Origin: an uncultured Ruminococcus sp.
Lineage (GTDB): Bacteria > Bacillota > Clostridia > Oscillospirales > CAG-272
DNA length: 13,728 bases
Reading direction: 5' to 3'
Assembly: GCA_902782785.1 (NCBI GenBank)
Contig: CACZOH010000294.1
Span: forward strand, 1-13,728
Shown piece after piece: positions 7,454 to 13,530 of this stretch. The notes beneath the pieces are model-generated. The model saw nothing but the letters and a program-made list of their open reading frames with translations. It was not told the origin of the DNA and searched no databases. The translations under genes were made by a program, and so were the position numbers. Every line of letters begins with the position of its first letter. The stretch's first letter is position 1.

Positions 7454-8845
7454 TCAACCTCTCTTGTAAGTCGTGCCCTGCGGCGTATCTATAAGCGTTA
7501 TACCCTGTGCGGCAAGCTCGGCTCTTATGGCGTCCGCTCTTGCGTAGTCCTTCGCCTTTTTGGCGGCGGCGCGCTCCGCGATTTTCGCCAGGATCTCCGG
7601 GTCGCCCTCCTCCTTCTCCTCCTCATAGGGAGTAAGGAGATCGAGTGCAAGGACCTTATCAAAATCTTCTATTATCGCGCGCTTCGTCGCGTCGTTTTCG
7701 TCGGACTTCAGCACGTCGTAAACGGCGGTCAGGGCGAGCGAGGTTATAAGGTCGTTATCGAGCGCCTCTTTGAACTTCGCCTTGTATTCCTCTGAAGCCG
7801 CAGCGTTTATCTCCCCGTCCTCCTTCAGCGCCGCGCATCTCGTGCGGAGCTTTTTGTAAGCCGTGGCGGCGTTTTCGACCGCCTCGTCGGAGTAGATGAG
7901 GTTCTTTCTGTAATGTGAGTTAAGGCAGAAAAACCTGTACGCGAGCGGGTCGGTTCCCTGCTCCTCAAGCACGGACAAGGTCAGGAATTTGCCCGACGAC
8001 TTGCTCATTTTGCCTGACGCCGTGTTGAGGTGAAGCACGTGGAACCAGAAGTTGCACCACTTGTGCCCCAGATACGATTCGGACTGGGCTATTTCATTTG
8101 TATGATGCGGGAACTGGTTGTCTATACCGCCGCAGTGTATATCGAGGTACTCGCCGCAGTATTTGAGCGATATGGCGGAGCATTCTATATGCCAGCCGGG
8201 ATATCCGTATCCCCACGGGCTCTCCCATTTAAGCTCCTGATCCTCGAATTTCGATTTTGTGAACCAAAGGACAAAGTCTGCCTTGTTTTTCTTGTTTTCG
8301 TCCGCCTCGACGCCCTCGCGCACGCCTACCTCAAGATCCTCCGCGTCGTGCTCGCCGAAAACGTAGTATTTGTCGAGCTTTGATATGTCGAAATACACGT
8401 TGCCGCCCGCCTGATAAGCGTAACCCTTGTCAATAAGCGCCTGCACCATTTCTATAAATTCGGCAATGCAGCCGGTAGCGGGCTGTATCACGTCCGGGCG
8501 CTTTATATGAAGCTTGTCCGCGTCTGCGAAAAACGCCTTTGTGTAATAATCCGCTATCTCCATAACGGTCTTATGCTCGCGCTTCGCTCCCTTAAGCATT
8601 TTGTCCTCGCCCGTGTCCGCGTCGGATGACAGATGTCCCACGTCCGTTATGTTCATGACGCGCAGAACGTCATAGCCCGAATACGCAAGATACCGGACAA
8701 GCACGTCCTCCATTATGTAAGTCCTCAGATTTCCTATATGCGCAAAGTGATAAACGGTGGGACCGCAGGTGTATATCTTGACCTTGCCCGGTTCGTTCGT
8801 GTAGAATTCTTCTCTTTTATGCGTTAAGCTGTTATATAATATCAT
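7454..8845 (-). CDS. cysS: Cysteinyl-tRNA synthetase
   Basis: This class I aminoacyl-tRNA synthetase activates cysteine and attaches it to tRNA-Cys in the cytoplasm. The length (463 residues) is normal for the family. The signature CGPTVYHFAHIGNLRTY (27-43) contains the HIGH-equivalent HIGN at 36-39, and the KMSKS loop is at 279-283. The four expected zinc ligands are present by alignment to the E. coli enzyme: Cys27, Cys222 (HIECSA), His247 and Glu251 (FPHHTNEIAQS). The helical tail with repeated Ala/Lys/Glu (about 405-445) is the usual anticodon-binding region. ATG overlaps the cysE TGA in an ATGA (8845-8842), indicating coupled translation. In Bacillus-type genomes cysE-cysS is followed by mrnC and rlmB; here a GH28-like gene takes that position. 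Confidence 0.98.
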   Translation of the reverse strand: MILYNSLTHKREEFYTNEPGKVKIYTCGPTVYHFAHIGNLRTYIMEDVLVRYLAYSGYDVLRVMNITDVGHLSSDADTGEDKMLKGAKREHKTVMEIADYYTKAFFADADKLHIKRPDVIQPATGCIAEFIEMVQALIDKGYAYQAGGNVYFDISKLDKYYVFGEHDAEDLEVGVREGVEADENKKNKADFVLWFTKSKFEDQELKWESPWGYGYPGWHIECSAISLKYCGEYLDIHCGGIDNQFPHHTNEIAQSESYLGHKWCNFWFHVLHLNTASGKMSKSSGKFLTLSVLEEQGTDPLAYRFFCLNSHYRKNLIYSDEAVENAATAYKKLRTRCAALKEDGEINAAASEEYKAKFKEALDNDLITSLALTAVYDVLKSDENDATKRAIIEDFDKVLALDLLTPYEEEKEEGDPEILAKIAERAAAKKAKDYARADAIRAELAAQGITLIDTPQGTTYKRG

Positions 8846-9594
8846 TTTTTCGTCTCCTGTTCTTTTTCTTCAAGTTTCCTTTCAAGCTCCTCGATCCTCT
8901 TGTTGAGCTTACAGAGCTCCTGAGCGACGGGGTCGGGTATATGTATCTGGTCAAGGTCTCCGCAGCCCTCGTCCTCCGGCTTCACACCCGCGCGTTTGAC
9001 GACACGCGCCGGCATACCTACGGCGGTACTGCCCTCCGGTATCTCGTTCAAAACGACCGCGCCCGCGGCTATCTTTGAATTGTCGCCCACCTTGAAGGGT
9101 CCCAACACCTTTGCGCCCGCGCCGATCATGACGTTATTGCCGATCGTCGGGTGACGCTTGCCGACGTGCTTGCCCGTGCCGCCGAGAGTCACGCCCTGGT
9201 ATATGGTGCAGTTGTCGCCGATCTCCGACGTCTCGCCTATAACGACGCCCGCGCCGTGATCGATGAACAGGTTTTTGCCTATTTTTGCGGACGGATGTAT
9301 CTCGATATCGGTAAAGAATTTCGCCGCCTGCGATATTGCGCGCGCCGTCAGCTTGTGGCCGTTCCCGTCGAGTTTGTGCGCCACGCGGTAAGCCGCCACG
9401 GCGTGAAGGCCCGAGTACAGTAAAAGCACCTCGGCGGCGGAGGACGCCGCGGGGTCGCGCTCCATTATCGAATCAACGTCGCTTTTCACGTCCTCTATGC
9501 CCTCGGATATCTTATCTTTAATCTCGTAAACCTTATCCTTTATTTTTTCGGGATCGGACAAAAACTCTAAAATTTTATCGTATTTTATTTCCAA
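8842..9594 (-). CDS. cysE: Serine O-acetyltransferase (TTG start)
   Basis: The enzyme makes O-acetylserine from serine and acetyl-CoA, the committed step of cysteine synthesis. Residues about 96-200 form the left-handed beta-helix of hexapeptide repeats (IGKNLFIDHGAGVVIGET, IGNNVMIGAGAKVLGPF, KIAAGAVVLNEIP). Catalytic and binding residues can be placed by comparison with E. coli CysE: Asp96, Asp112-His113 (IDHGAG) and Arg147-His148 (GKRHPTI). The N-terminal helical domain includes MERDPAASSAAEVLLLYSGLHAVAAYR (44-70), typical of the family. Two parts are unusual: an acidic Lys/Glu-rich extension of about 35 residues before it, and a C-terminal coiled coil (about 225-248, KLNKRIEELERKLEEKEQ). 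The codon at 9594-9592 is TTG, supported by AAAGGAG 9 bases upstream. A sigma-A promoter lies 40-70 bases upstream, so cysE is the first gene of the run. Confidence 0.95.
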   Translation of the reverse strand: MEIKYDKILEFLSDPEKIKDKVYEIKDKISEGIEDVKSDVDSIMERDPAASSAAEVLLLYSGLHAVAAYRVAHKLDGNGHKLTARAISQAAKFFTDIEIHPSAKIGKNLFIDHGAGVVIGETSEIGDNCTIYQGVTLGGTGKHVGKRHPTIGNNVMIGAGAKVLGPFKVGDNSKIAAGAVVLNEIPEGSTAVGMPARVVKRAGVKPEDEGCGDLDQIHIPDPVAQELCKLNKRIEELERKLEEKEQETKK

Positions 9595-9603
9595 AGCCGT
9601 TTT

Positions 9604-9610
9604 CTCCTTT
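9604..9610 (-). promoter_or_regulatory. Ribosome binding site for cysE (TTG start)
   Basis: AAAGGAG on the minus strand stands 9 bases before TTG 9594. No ATG or GTG in frame is better placed, so this site decides the start. Confidence 0.75.
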
Positions 9611-9635
9611 GCTTATGTACATTTATACATTTTAT

Positions 9636-9664
9636 ATTATATATCATAAAATGCGATTTGTAAA
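9636..9664 (-). promoter_or_regulatory. Sigma-A promoter of the cysE-cysS-carbohydrate gene run
   Basis: On the minus strand TTTACA (9664-9659) and TATAAT (9641-9636) are separated by exactly 17 bases. Predicted initiation is near 9629, giving a leader of only about 35 bases before the TTG start. That is too short for a T-box or other long leader riboswitch. Confidence 0.85.
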
Positions 9665-9694
9665 CCTATTTTTTCAAATTTTTACCGCAAATGC

Positions 9695-9728
9695 AAAAAA
9701 AACGCCCGAATACAAAGAGGCGCGGGCG
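9695..9728 (-). terminator. Minus-strand intrinsic terminator just upstream of the cysE promoter
   Basis: On the minus strand CGCCCG (9728-9723) pairs with CGGGCG (9708-9703) around a 14-base loop and is followed by eight T residues (9702-9695). It would shield the cysE promoter from incoming minus-strand transcription. No minus-strand gene ends nearby, so its source transcript is unclear. The large loop makes it weaker than the other terminators here. Confidence 0.6.
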
Positions 9729-9761
9729 CAAATACTATGAAAAAAAGGGGGAAAAGACAGA

Positions 9762-9983
9762 ATGAGCGTTGAAAAACTGAAATCCGAGACAAAATGCTTT
9801 TTATACGATACGCTTGCAACGTGGCGCTGTGCGGGCGGCGAATTTTCGATAAACGGTCTGTGCGTCGTCACGGTGTGCGCTCTCGTGTTTTTACACGTGA
9901 TACTTGTAAAGCATTTCTGCAGCTGCAAAAAGAAGCTGAAGCAAAAATTAAAAGAGACAAAAGCCGAACTCAATGAGAACTGA
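9762..9983 (+). CDS. Possible 73-residue cysteine-rich one-pass membrane protein
   Basis: I do not recognise this gene. ATG at 9762 follows AGGGGG by 10 bases, a plausible ribosome binding site. The product has a short polar N-terminus (MSVEKLKSETKCFLYDTLATW), a hydrophobic helix (about 31-50, NGLCVVTVCALVFLHVILVK) and a strongly basic, coil-like tail (KKKLKQKLKETKAELNEN). Six of 73 residues are Cys (12, 23, 34, 39, 53, 55), a high share. The layout (membrane helix next to a Lys/Glu helix) is that of a genuine small membrane protein, and the antisense frame reads as low-complexity Phe/Ser with no such organisation. I found no convincing plus-strand promoter. A terminator follows 35 bases after the stop. 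It stands back to back with cysE. Coding status is likely but unproven. Confidence 0.55.
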   Translation: MSVEKLKSETKCFLYDTLATWRCAGGEFSINGLCVVTVCALVFLHVILVKHFCSCKKKLKQKLKETKAELNEN

Positions 9984-10018
9984 CAGGCGTAAGAACGCTT
10001 GCCGTTTGCGGTGTCAAC

Positions 10019-10046
10019 AAAAAAGGCTGTGATTACAGCCTTTTTT
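10019..10046. terminator. Bidirectional terminator between convergent genes
   Basis: The arm AAAAAAGGCTGT (10019-10030) pairs over all 12 bases with ACAGCCTTTTTT (10035-10046) around the loop GATT. U-runs form on either strand. It lies between the small plus-strand gene and the 909-residue minus-strand gene and can serve both. Confidence 0.9.
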
Positions 10047-10109
10047 GTATTATCTGTTTTTTTCGCGGAGTTTTCTTAACGCATCGCGCGCCGGCAGGGG
10101 AAGACCGCG

Positions 10110-12839
10110 TCACTGTCTTTCTATCTCAATATAAACCTCATTTTGTGAGCCGGACGTGATTTCCACGCCTATATCCGTAACGTAACCGTTTTCGTTTATC
10201 AAATACGTTATATTGAGGTTATTGTTTATGTACGATATCTCAAAGCCGCCGTTTCTCGTCGTCTTTCCCTCGAGCGCGGTTATCTGCTCTTCCGAAAAGC
10301 CCATCTGCACAAGCGCCTCGTGAGGCGTCATATCGAGCGTTATCCCGCACGGAAGATCGAAGTTTTTGTGTCCTTTGCGCAGTATCAGCCGCGCCTCTCT
10401 TATCGTTCCGCCCTCCGGTTCTCCCAAGCCGTCGTTTTCGGCATAAAAAGTCCAGTCGTACACGTCGTTTCCGTAGCGGACGAACGATCCGTTCCCGTCA
10501 TAATTGACCTGTTTATAATTTCCCGCCGCGTATTCCGTGCCTATCGTATATCCGCCGACGTCTATTTTCCAAACGGTTTTGCGCAGATCCTCAAATCTCA
10601 TGCCCGCAAAGAGCTTTGAGCGGAGCCACGTATCGAATACCTCGGCGGGATTTTCCGTGTTGACCTGTTTTTCAGGCTCGGGCGTCGTCGTTTCCGATTT
10701 ATCGGTGACGAAGAGATCGAACGCATAAGTATACAACGCTCCATCTATATCGTCAAAGAGAAGGGCAAACTCAACGTGCGTTGTTCCGTACAAACCGGAT
10801 ATGTGCTTCATGGCGGATGCAAAGGACGTGAAATAGACCTCATCGTTGACTTTGATATTCAGCATCTGCCATGTTCCGTCTCTCTGCACGGTAAACGATA
10901 TATCGTCTTTAATCTCCCAGTCAAACATCGGGATCTCGGCAGGATATTCCGTTATTTCGTTCAAGCCGCCATTTCTCAGCTCCGTCTTTTTGGTTGCCGC
11001 GGGGTAAAACGCATCGGTTCCTATATTTATCGTTACCCAGTCGCCGGGCGCGGGCGTTTTATCTTCCGTTTCTTCAAACGACAGGTTGAACGCAAACGTG
11101 TATTCAGTTCTTTTGACGTCGTCTTTATATATCGCTTCGGTGTTCCACGTTATGACCGCTTCAATGTGCGCCGTATGATTTGTGTTCTCCGTTATCTCGC
11201 GCGCATATTTTATCGCGTCTTCAAACGTCGTGAAAACTTCTTTATAGTCGACCGTCACGCTGTATATACGCCAGGCGCGTCTTACGGTATTCCCTATATT
11301 TATCTCGTTTGAAGAATTGTATTTTATCTCGCAGATCTTGTCATTATAATTGAATCCCGAAACGTTTGTGCCGTCTATGATTTTTTTGTATATTATCGTC
11401 GGATAATAGTAATCCGTGCCTGCCTGTACCCTGAGCCATCCGGTCGGGTCGTAATCGTCCCCGTTTTGTTCGGTATACGGATGATTTTCAAGCGCGTATT
11501 TTTCGCCGTTCCATACGATCCTGTCGGTGTAAATCAGCTCGTAATCCTTTTCCGTAGTCAAGCGGGATAACGCCAACGCTTTTGTCATGTCATAAACCTT
11601 GACTCTGATCTCGCCGCTGTCTTCGTCACAGTCCGGAACCGCGGCTATATATAAGCCGAAAGTCTGTGGACCCGTATCAGCGATTCTGGTTATCTGTCCC
11701 GTCGTTATATCACACGCGTAAAGAACGACATAAGCCCAGTCGGGTCCGAGAATCCTCAGCGTCGCGGTGAAGAAGAACATCGGATGACCGGACGGCGTAT
11801 CGCCCGCGTATATGAGATACGACGGTCTGTCAAGATATCCCTCGAAATTCATTATGAGACCGCCGTTTTTATCAAGCACGCAGACACCGTTGGTTAAATT
11901 ATTATCATTATAAATGTAAATCTCAAATCCGAGATCTTTCGCCTCGTCGGATGACGCGAGGCGTTTGACGTTTTTGTATTCGTTTTCTATCGGAAGTCTG
12001 ATATCAACGCTTTCAAAATCGGGACCCTGTTGAGAAAGCCGCAGATCATGGTTTTTGTGGAAGTATATTATCTTAACGTCTCCGAATTTACCGTTCGTCA
12101 CCGGCTCTGACGCTTCTTTTACCACCTTGAAGCACGTGCCGTACTTATATATATCGTCGCCTTCGTCCCACGTTGCTTTGATCTCCACCGTAACGGTGCC
12201 GCCGGACGAATTTGATAAATACTCATACAAGCCGTCTAAATCCGTATTTCCCGGAACGGACACGGCGCGCTCGTCGTTCGGATCGTTTATCGAAACGCTC
12301 ACAACGTTCATTTCCCTGTCCGTGACGTTGTTTTTTATAACGAAGTCTTCGCCGTAAGGGACGGTAATAACGTTTGATTCGGTGTAGTCGTAATTCGTTA
12401 TATCACTCAAACCGGACGGCTGATGCCGTTCGCGTGATTCAAGCATGACGGCGGGATAATACGTTTCGCCCGCGGACGTTACGGCTATATAATGATTGTC
12501 CGCGCTCTGCTCGCCCTTGACGTATAAAACGTCTCCGTTGTTCTCTGACGCGGAGGTCTGCTCCGTTACGCCGCCCTCTGCACCAGATATCTTTGCGCCC
12601 CTGTATTCAAGGTATTTGAGCGCGCCGAACGTGCCGCCGCCGACCATGACCGCGACAAGGAACACGCCTATGATCTGCATCGCGGGCGTTTGGAAAAAGC
12701 CGCCGCTTTCCTTTCCGGTTTTTTTGCCGCCGACGGTTTCCGACGCTCTTACCGCGCCGGAATAGTTTATATCCCGCTCAAGCCGCGGGGCTTTATCGCT
12801 TAAATATTCTTCTATATCATTGTAATTATTCTTTTTCAC
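10110..12839 (-). CDS. 909-residue one-pass membrane protein with three extracellular repeats; candidate sigma-factor regulator
   Basis: I know no family name for this. The start is GTG 12839, with AAGGAG 8 bases upstream overlapping the sigma gene's stop. Residues 1-50 are polar and would be cytoplasmic (MKKNNYNDIEEYLSDKAPRL...). One membrane helix follows (about 54-75, MQIIGVFLVAVMVGGGTFGALK). The outside part has a repeat of about 115-130 residues seen three times, near 116-245, 468-590 and 600-715. Each copy opens with a GTD/GE-Y/F-YP element (SAGETYYPAV, QAGTDYYYPT, NIGTDAFYPA), later has a V.V....V/F..F/L..A...I segment, and ends in a beta-rich strand (YTFAFNLSF, YTYAFDLFV). Between copies one and two is another beta-rich region (about 250-445). 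A distinct C-terminal domain (about 730-909, with PHEALVQMGFSEEQITAL) recurs in the neighbouring partial gene. Location after an ECF sigma gene suggests an anti-sigma or sensor role; no zinc HxxxCxxC anti-sigma motif is present, so this is inference. Confidence 0.85.
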   Translation of the reverse strand: MKKNNYNDIEEYLSDKAPRLERDINYSGAVRASETVGGKKTGKESGGFFQTPAMQIIGVFLVAVMVGGGTFGALKYLEYRGAKISGAEGGVTEQTSASENNGDVLYVKGEQSADNHYIAVTSAGETYYPAVMLESRERHQPSGLSDITNYDYTESNVITVPYGEDFVIKNNVTDREMNVVSVSINDPNDERAVSVPGNTDLDGLYEYLSNSSGGTVTVEIKATWDEGDDIYKYGTCFKVVKEASEPVTNGKFGDVKIIYFHKNHDLRLSQQGPDFESVDIRLPIENEYKNVKRLASSDEAKDLGFEIYIYNDNNLTNGVCVLDKNGGLIMNFEGYLDRPSYLIYAGDTPSGHPMFFFTATLRILGPDWAYVVLYACDITTGQITRIADTGPQTFGLYIAAVPDCDEDSGEIRVKVYDMTKALALSRLTTEKDYELIYTDRIVWNGEKYALENHPYTEQNGDDYDPTGWLRVQAGTDYYYPTIIYKKIIDGTNVSGFNYNDKICEIKYNSSNEINIGNTVRRAWRIYSVTVDYKEVFTTFEDAIKYAREITENTNHTAHIEAVITWNTEAIYKDDVKRTEYTFAFNLSFEETEDKTPAPGDWVTINIGTDAFYPAATKKTELRNGGLNEITEYPAEIPMFDWEIKDDISFTVQRDGTWQMLNIKVNDEVYFTSFASAMKHISGLYGTTHVEFALLFDDIDGALYTYAFDLFVTDKSETTTPEPEKQVNTENPAEVFDTWLRSKLFAGMRFEDLRKTVWKIDVGGYTIGTEYAAGNYKQVNYDGNGSFVRYGNDVYDWTFYAENDGLGEPEGGTIREARLILRKGHKNFDLPCGITLDMTPHEALVQMGFSEEQITALEGKTTRNGGFEISYINNNLNITYLINENGYVTDIGVEITSGSQNEVYIEIERQ

Positions 12840-12847
12840 CGCCGTGT

Positions 12848-12853
12848 CTCCTT
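12848..12853 (-). promoter_or_regulatory. Ribosome binding site overlapping the sigma stop, selecting the GTG start
   Basis: AAGGAG on the minus strand shares its AA with the TAA stop of the sigma gene (12854-12852) and stands 8 bases before GTG 12839. This favours coupled translation of the two proteins. Confidence 0.8.
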
Positions 12854-13319
12854 ATTTTATCGTTTTCCTGATCTTTTCAAGCGCTCTGTAATATTTTGAA
12901 GTTACGTTTGAAAGAGGCGTGTTTGTCATTTTTGATATTTCTTCAAGCGTGTAACCGTAGAAGAATCTGAGCATCACTATGCGCCCGCTTTTATCGTCGA
13001 GGCGCGCGGACGACAGGATATCGAAAAACTCCATGCTGCCGTGGTCGGCTTCGTACGCAAACGAATCGCCTATCTCGTCAAGGCTGACGTATTCGTTTGC
13101 GTGACGATACAGCTTTTTCGCCTCGTTGTACGTGATCTTCAAAAGCCAGGCGTCGAATTTATCAGCGTCACGGAGCGTATCGAGCTTTTCCCACGCGTGC
13201 GCCACAGCAGACGCAACGGCGTCGCGCGCGTCCTCGGTATTGCGCACTACCGACAACGCCGCTATGTAAAGCTTTTTTTCGCTTTTTGCAACGGCAGATG
13301 CAAATTCTTCCTTAGTCAT
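12852..13319 (-). CDS. ECF-type RNA polymerase sigma factor (sigma-70 family)
   Basis: The product has 155 residues, the size of a minimal two-domain sigma factor. Residues about 12-75 are region 2, which binds the polymerase clamp and the -10 element (KLYIAALSVVRNTEDARDAVASAVAHAWEKLDTLRD, then FDAWLLKITYNEAKKLYR). A short acidic linker (78-98) leads to region 4 (about 100-153). Its helix-turn-helix is FFYGYTLEEISKMTNTPLSNVTSKYYRALEKIRK, the region that reads the -35 element. Regions 1, 3 and a C-terminal extension are absent. Expression starts at a consensus housekeeping promoter about 85 bases upstream, so the level is probably set by that promoter and the activity by a partner protein, most simply the membrane protein encoded 12 bases downstream. 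The ATG has only a weak GAGAG upstream. The target promoters cannot be told from this window. Confidence 0.93.
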   Translation of the reverse strand: MTKEEFASAVAKSEKKLYIAALSVVRNTEDARDAVASAVAHAWEKLDTLRDADKFDAWLLKITYNEAKKLYRHANEYVSLDEIGDSFAYEADHGSMEFFDILSSARLDDKSGRIVMLRFFYGYTLEEISKMTNTPLSNVTSKYYRALEKIRKTIK

Positions 13320-13408
13320 TCTTTTCGCTCTCTTTCGCGTCCTTCATATATTAAGATTCACGACACGTGTAAATACTTTCAAAAAAATAAAAATTCACAA
13401 TTTTTTTC

Positions 13409-13437
13409 ATTATACACCGATTTTCCCCGGTTGTCAA
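13409..13437 (-). promoter_or_regulatory. Consensus sigma-A promoter of the sigma/membrane-protein operon
   Basis: On the minus strand a perfect TTGACA (13437-13432) and a perfect TATAAT (13414-13409) stand exactly 17 bases apart. Predicted initiation is near 13402, giving a leader of roughly 83 bases. That leader contains an 8-base perfect palindrome ACACGTGT at 13363-13370, a possible protein site. Confidence 0.92.
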
Positions 13438-13440
13438 GAT

Positions 13441-13467
13441 AAAAAAACGAGCGGGCGACCCGCTCGT
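13441..13467 (-). terminator. Strong terminator of the upstream (partial) minus-strand gene
   Basis: On the minus strand ACGAGCGGG (13467-13459) pairs over 9 bases with CCCGCTCGT (13455-13447) around a 3-base loop and runs into a seven-T tract (13447-13441). The tract ends 3 bases before the -35 box of the next promoter, so the two transcription units are cleanly separated. Confidence 0.9.
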
Positions 13468-13499
13468 ATGTAGGGCGGGGGCTTGCTCCCGCCCTACGT
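13468..13499. repeat. GC-rich perfect hairpin resembling a dispersed REP-like palindrome
   Basis: GTAGGGCGGG (13470-13479) is fully complementary to CCCGCCCTAC (13488-13497). The inner GGC/GCT extends pairing through a G-T wobble to a 2-base TT loop. There is no U-tract at either end, so it is not a normal terminator. From memory, GTAGGG...CCCTAC palindromes of this kind are scattered between genes in gut Clostridia. Only one copy occurs in this window, so dispersal cannot be shown here. Confidence 0.7.
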
Positions 13500-13504
13500 T
13501 TAGA

Positions 13505-13530
13505 CTTCCCCGTTGGAGGAAGGCTTTTTT
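13505..13530. repeat. Short CTTCC/GGAAG hairpin beside the GC-rich palindrome
   Basis: CTTCC (13505-13509) pairs with GGAAG (13518-13522) around CCGTTGGA, followed by seven T on the plus strand. It resembles the CCTTCC-CAACGGGGAAGG end pattern I recall from interspersed repeats of gut Clostridia, here perhaps a fragment. A plus-strand terminator is an alternative, but no plus-strand gene leads into it. Confidence 0.45.

Noticed and set aside
9595..9664. T-box or cysteine-responsive leader upstream of cysE
   Set aside because: The predicted leader is only about 35 bases, too short for a T-box; no specifier stem or antiterminator is visible.
9674..9973. 99-residue minus-strand frame opposite the small membrane protein
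   Set aside because: Low-complexity Phe/Ser-rich translation, no ribosome binding site, and it covers the cysE-side terminator.
9981..10016. tRNA gene
   Set aside because: Only about 36 bases with two tiny hairpins; no acceptor stem, T-loop or anticodon arm.
9989..10017. Minus-strand promoter starting with TTGACA at 10017-10012
   Set aside because: At a 17-base spacing the -10 would be TCTTAC, a poor match, and it would point into the antisense of the small gene and the terminator at 9695-9728.
10049..10109. In-frame extension of the 909-residue protein past its TGA (18 further codons to a TAA)
   Set aside because: The paralogous neighbour ends at the equivalent residue (YIEFEK against YIEIERQ), so the TGA is the natural end. 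No read-through or selenocysteine structure is evident.
12690..12839. Classical zinc anti-sigma motif in the N-terminus of the 909-residue protein
   Set aside because: There is no His or Cys in the first 50 residues, so a ZAS-type domain cannot be claimed.
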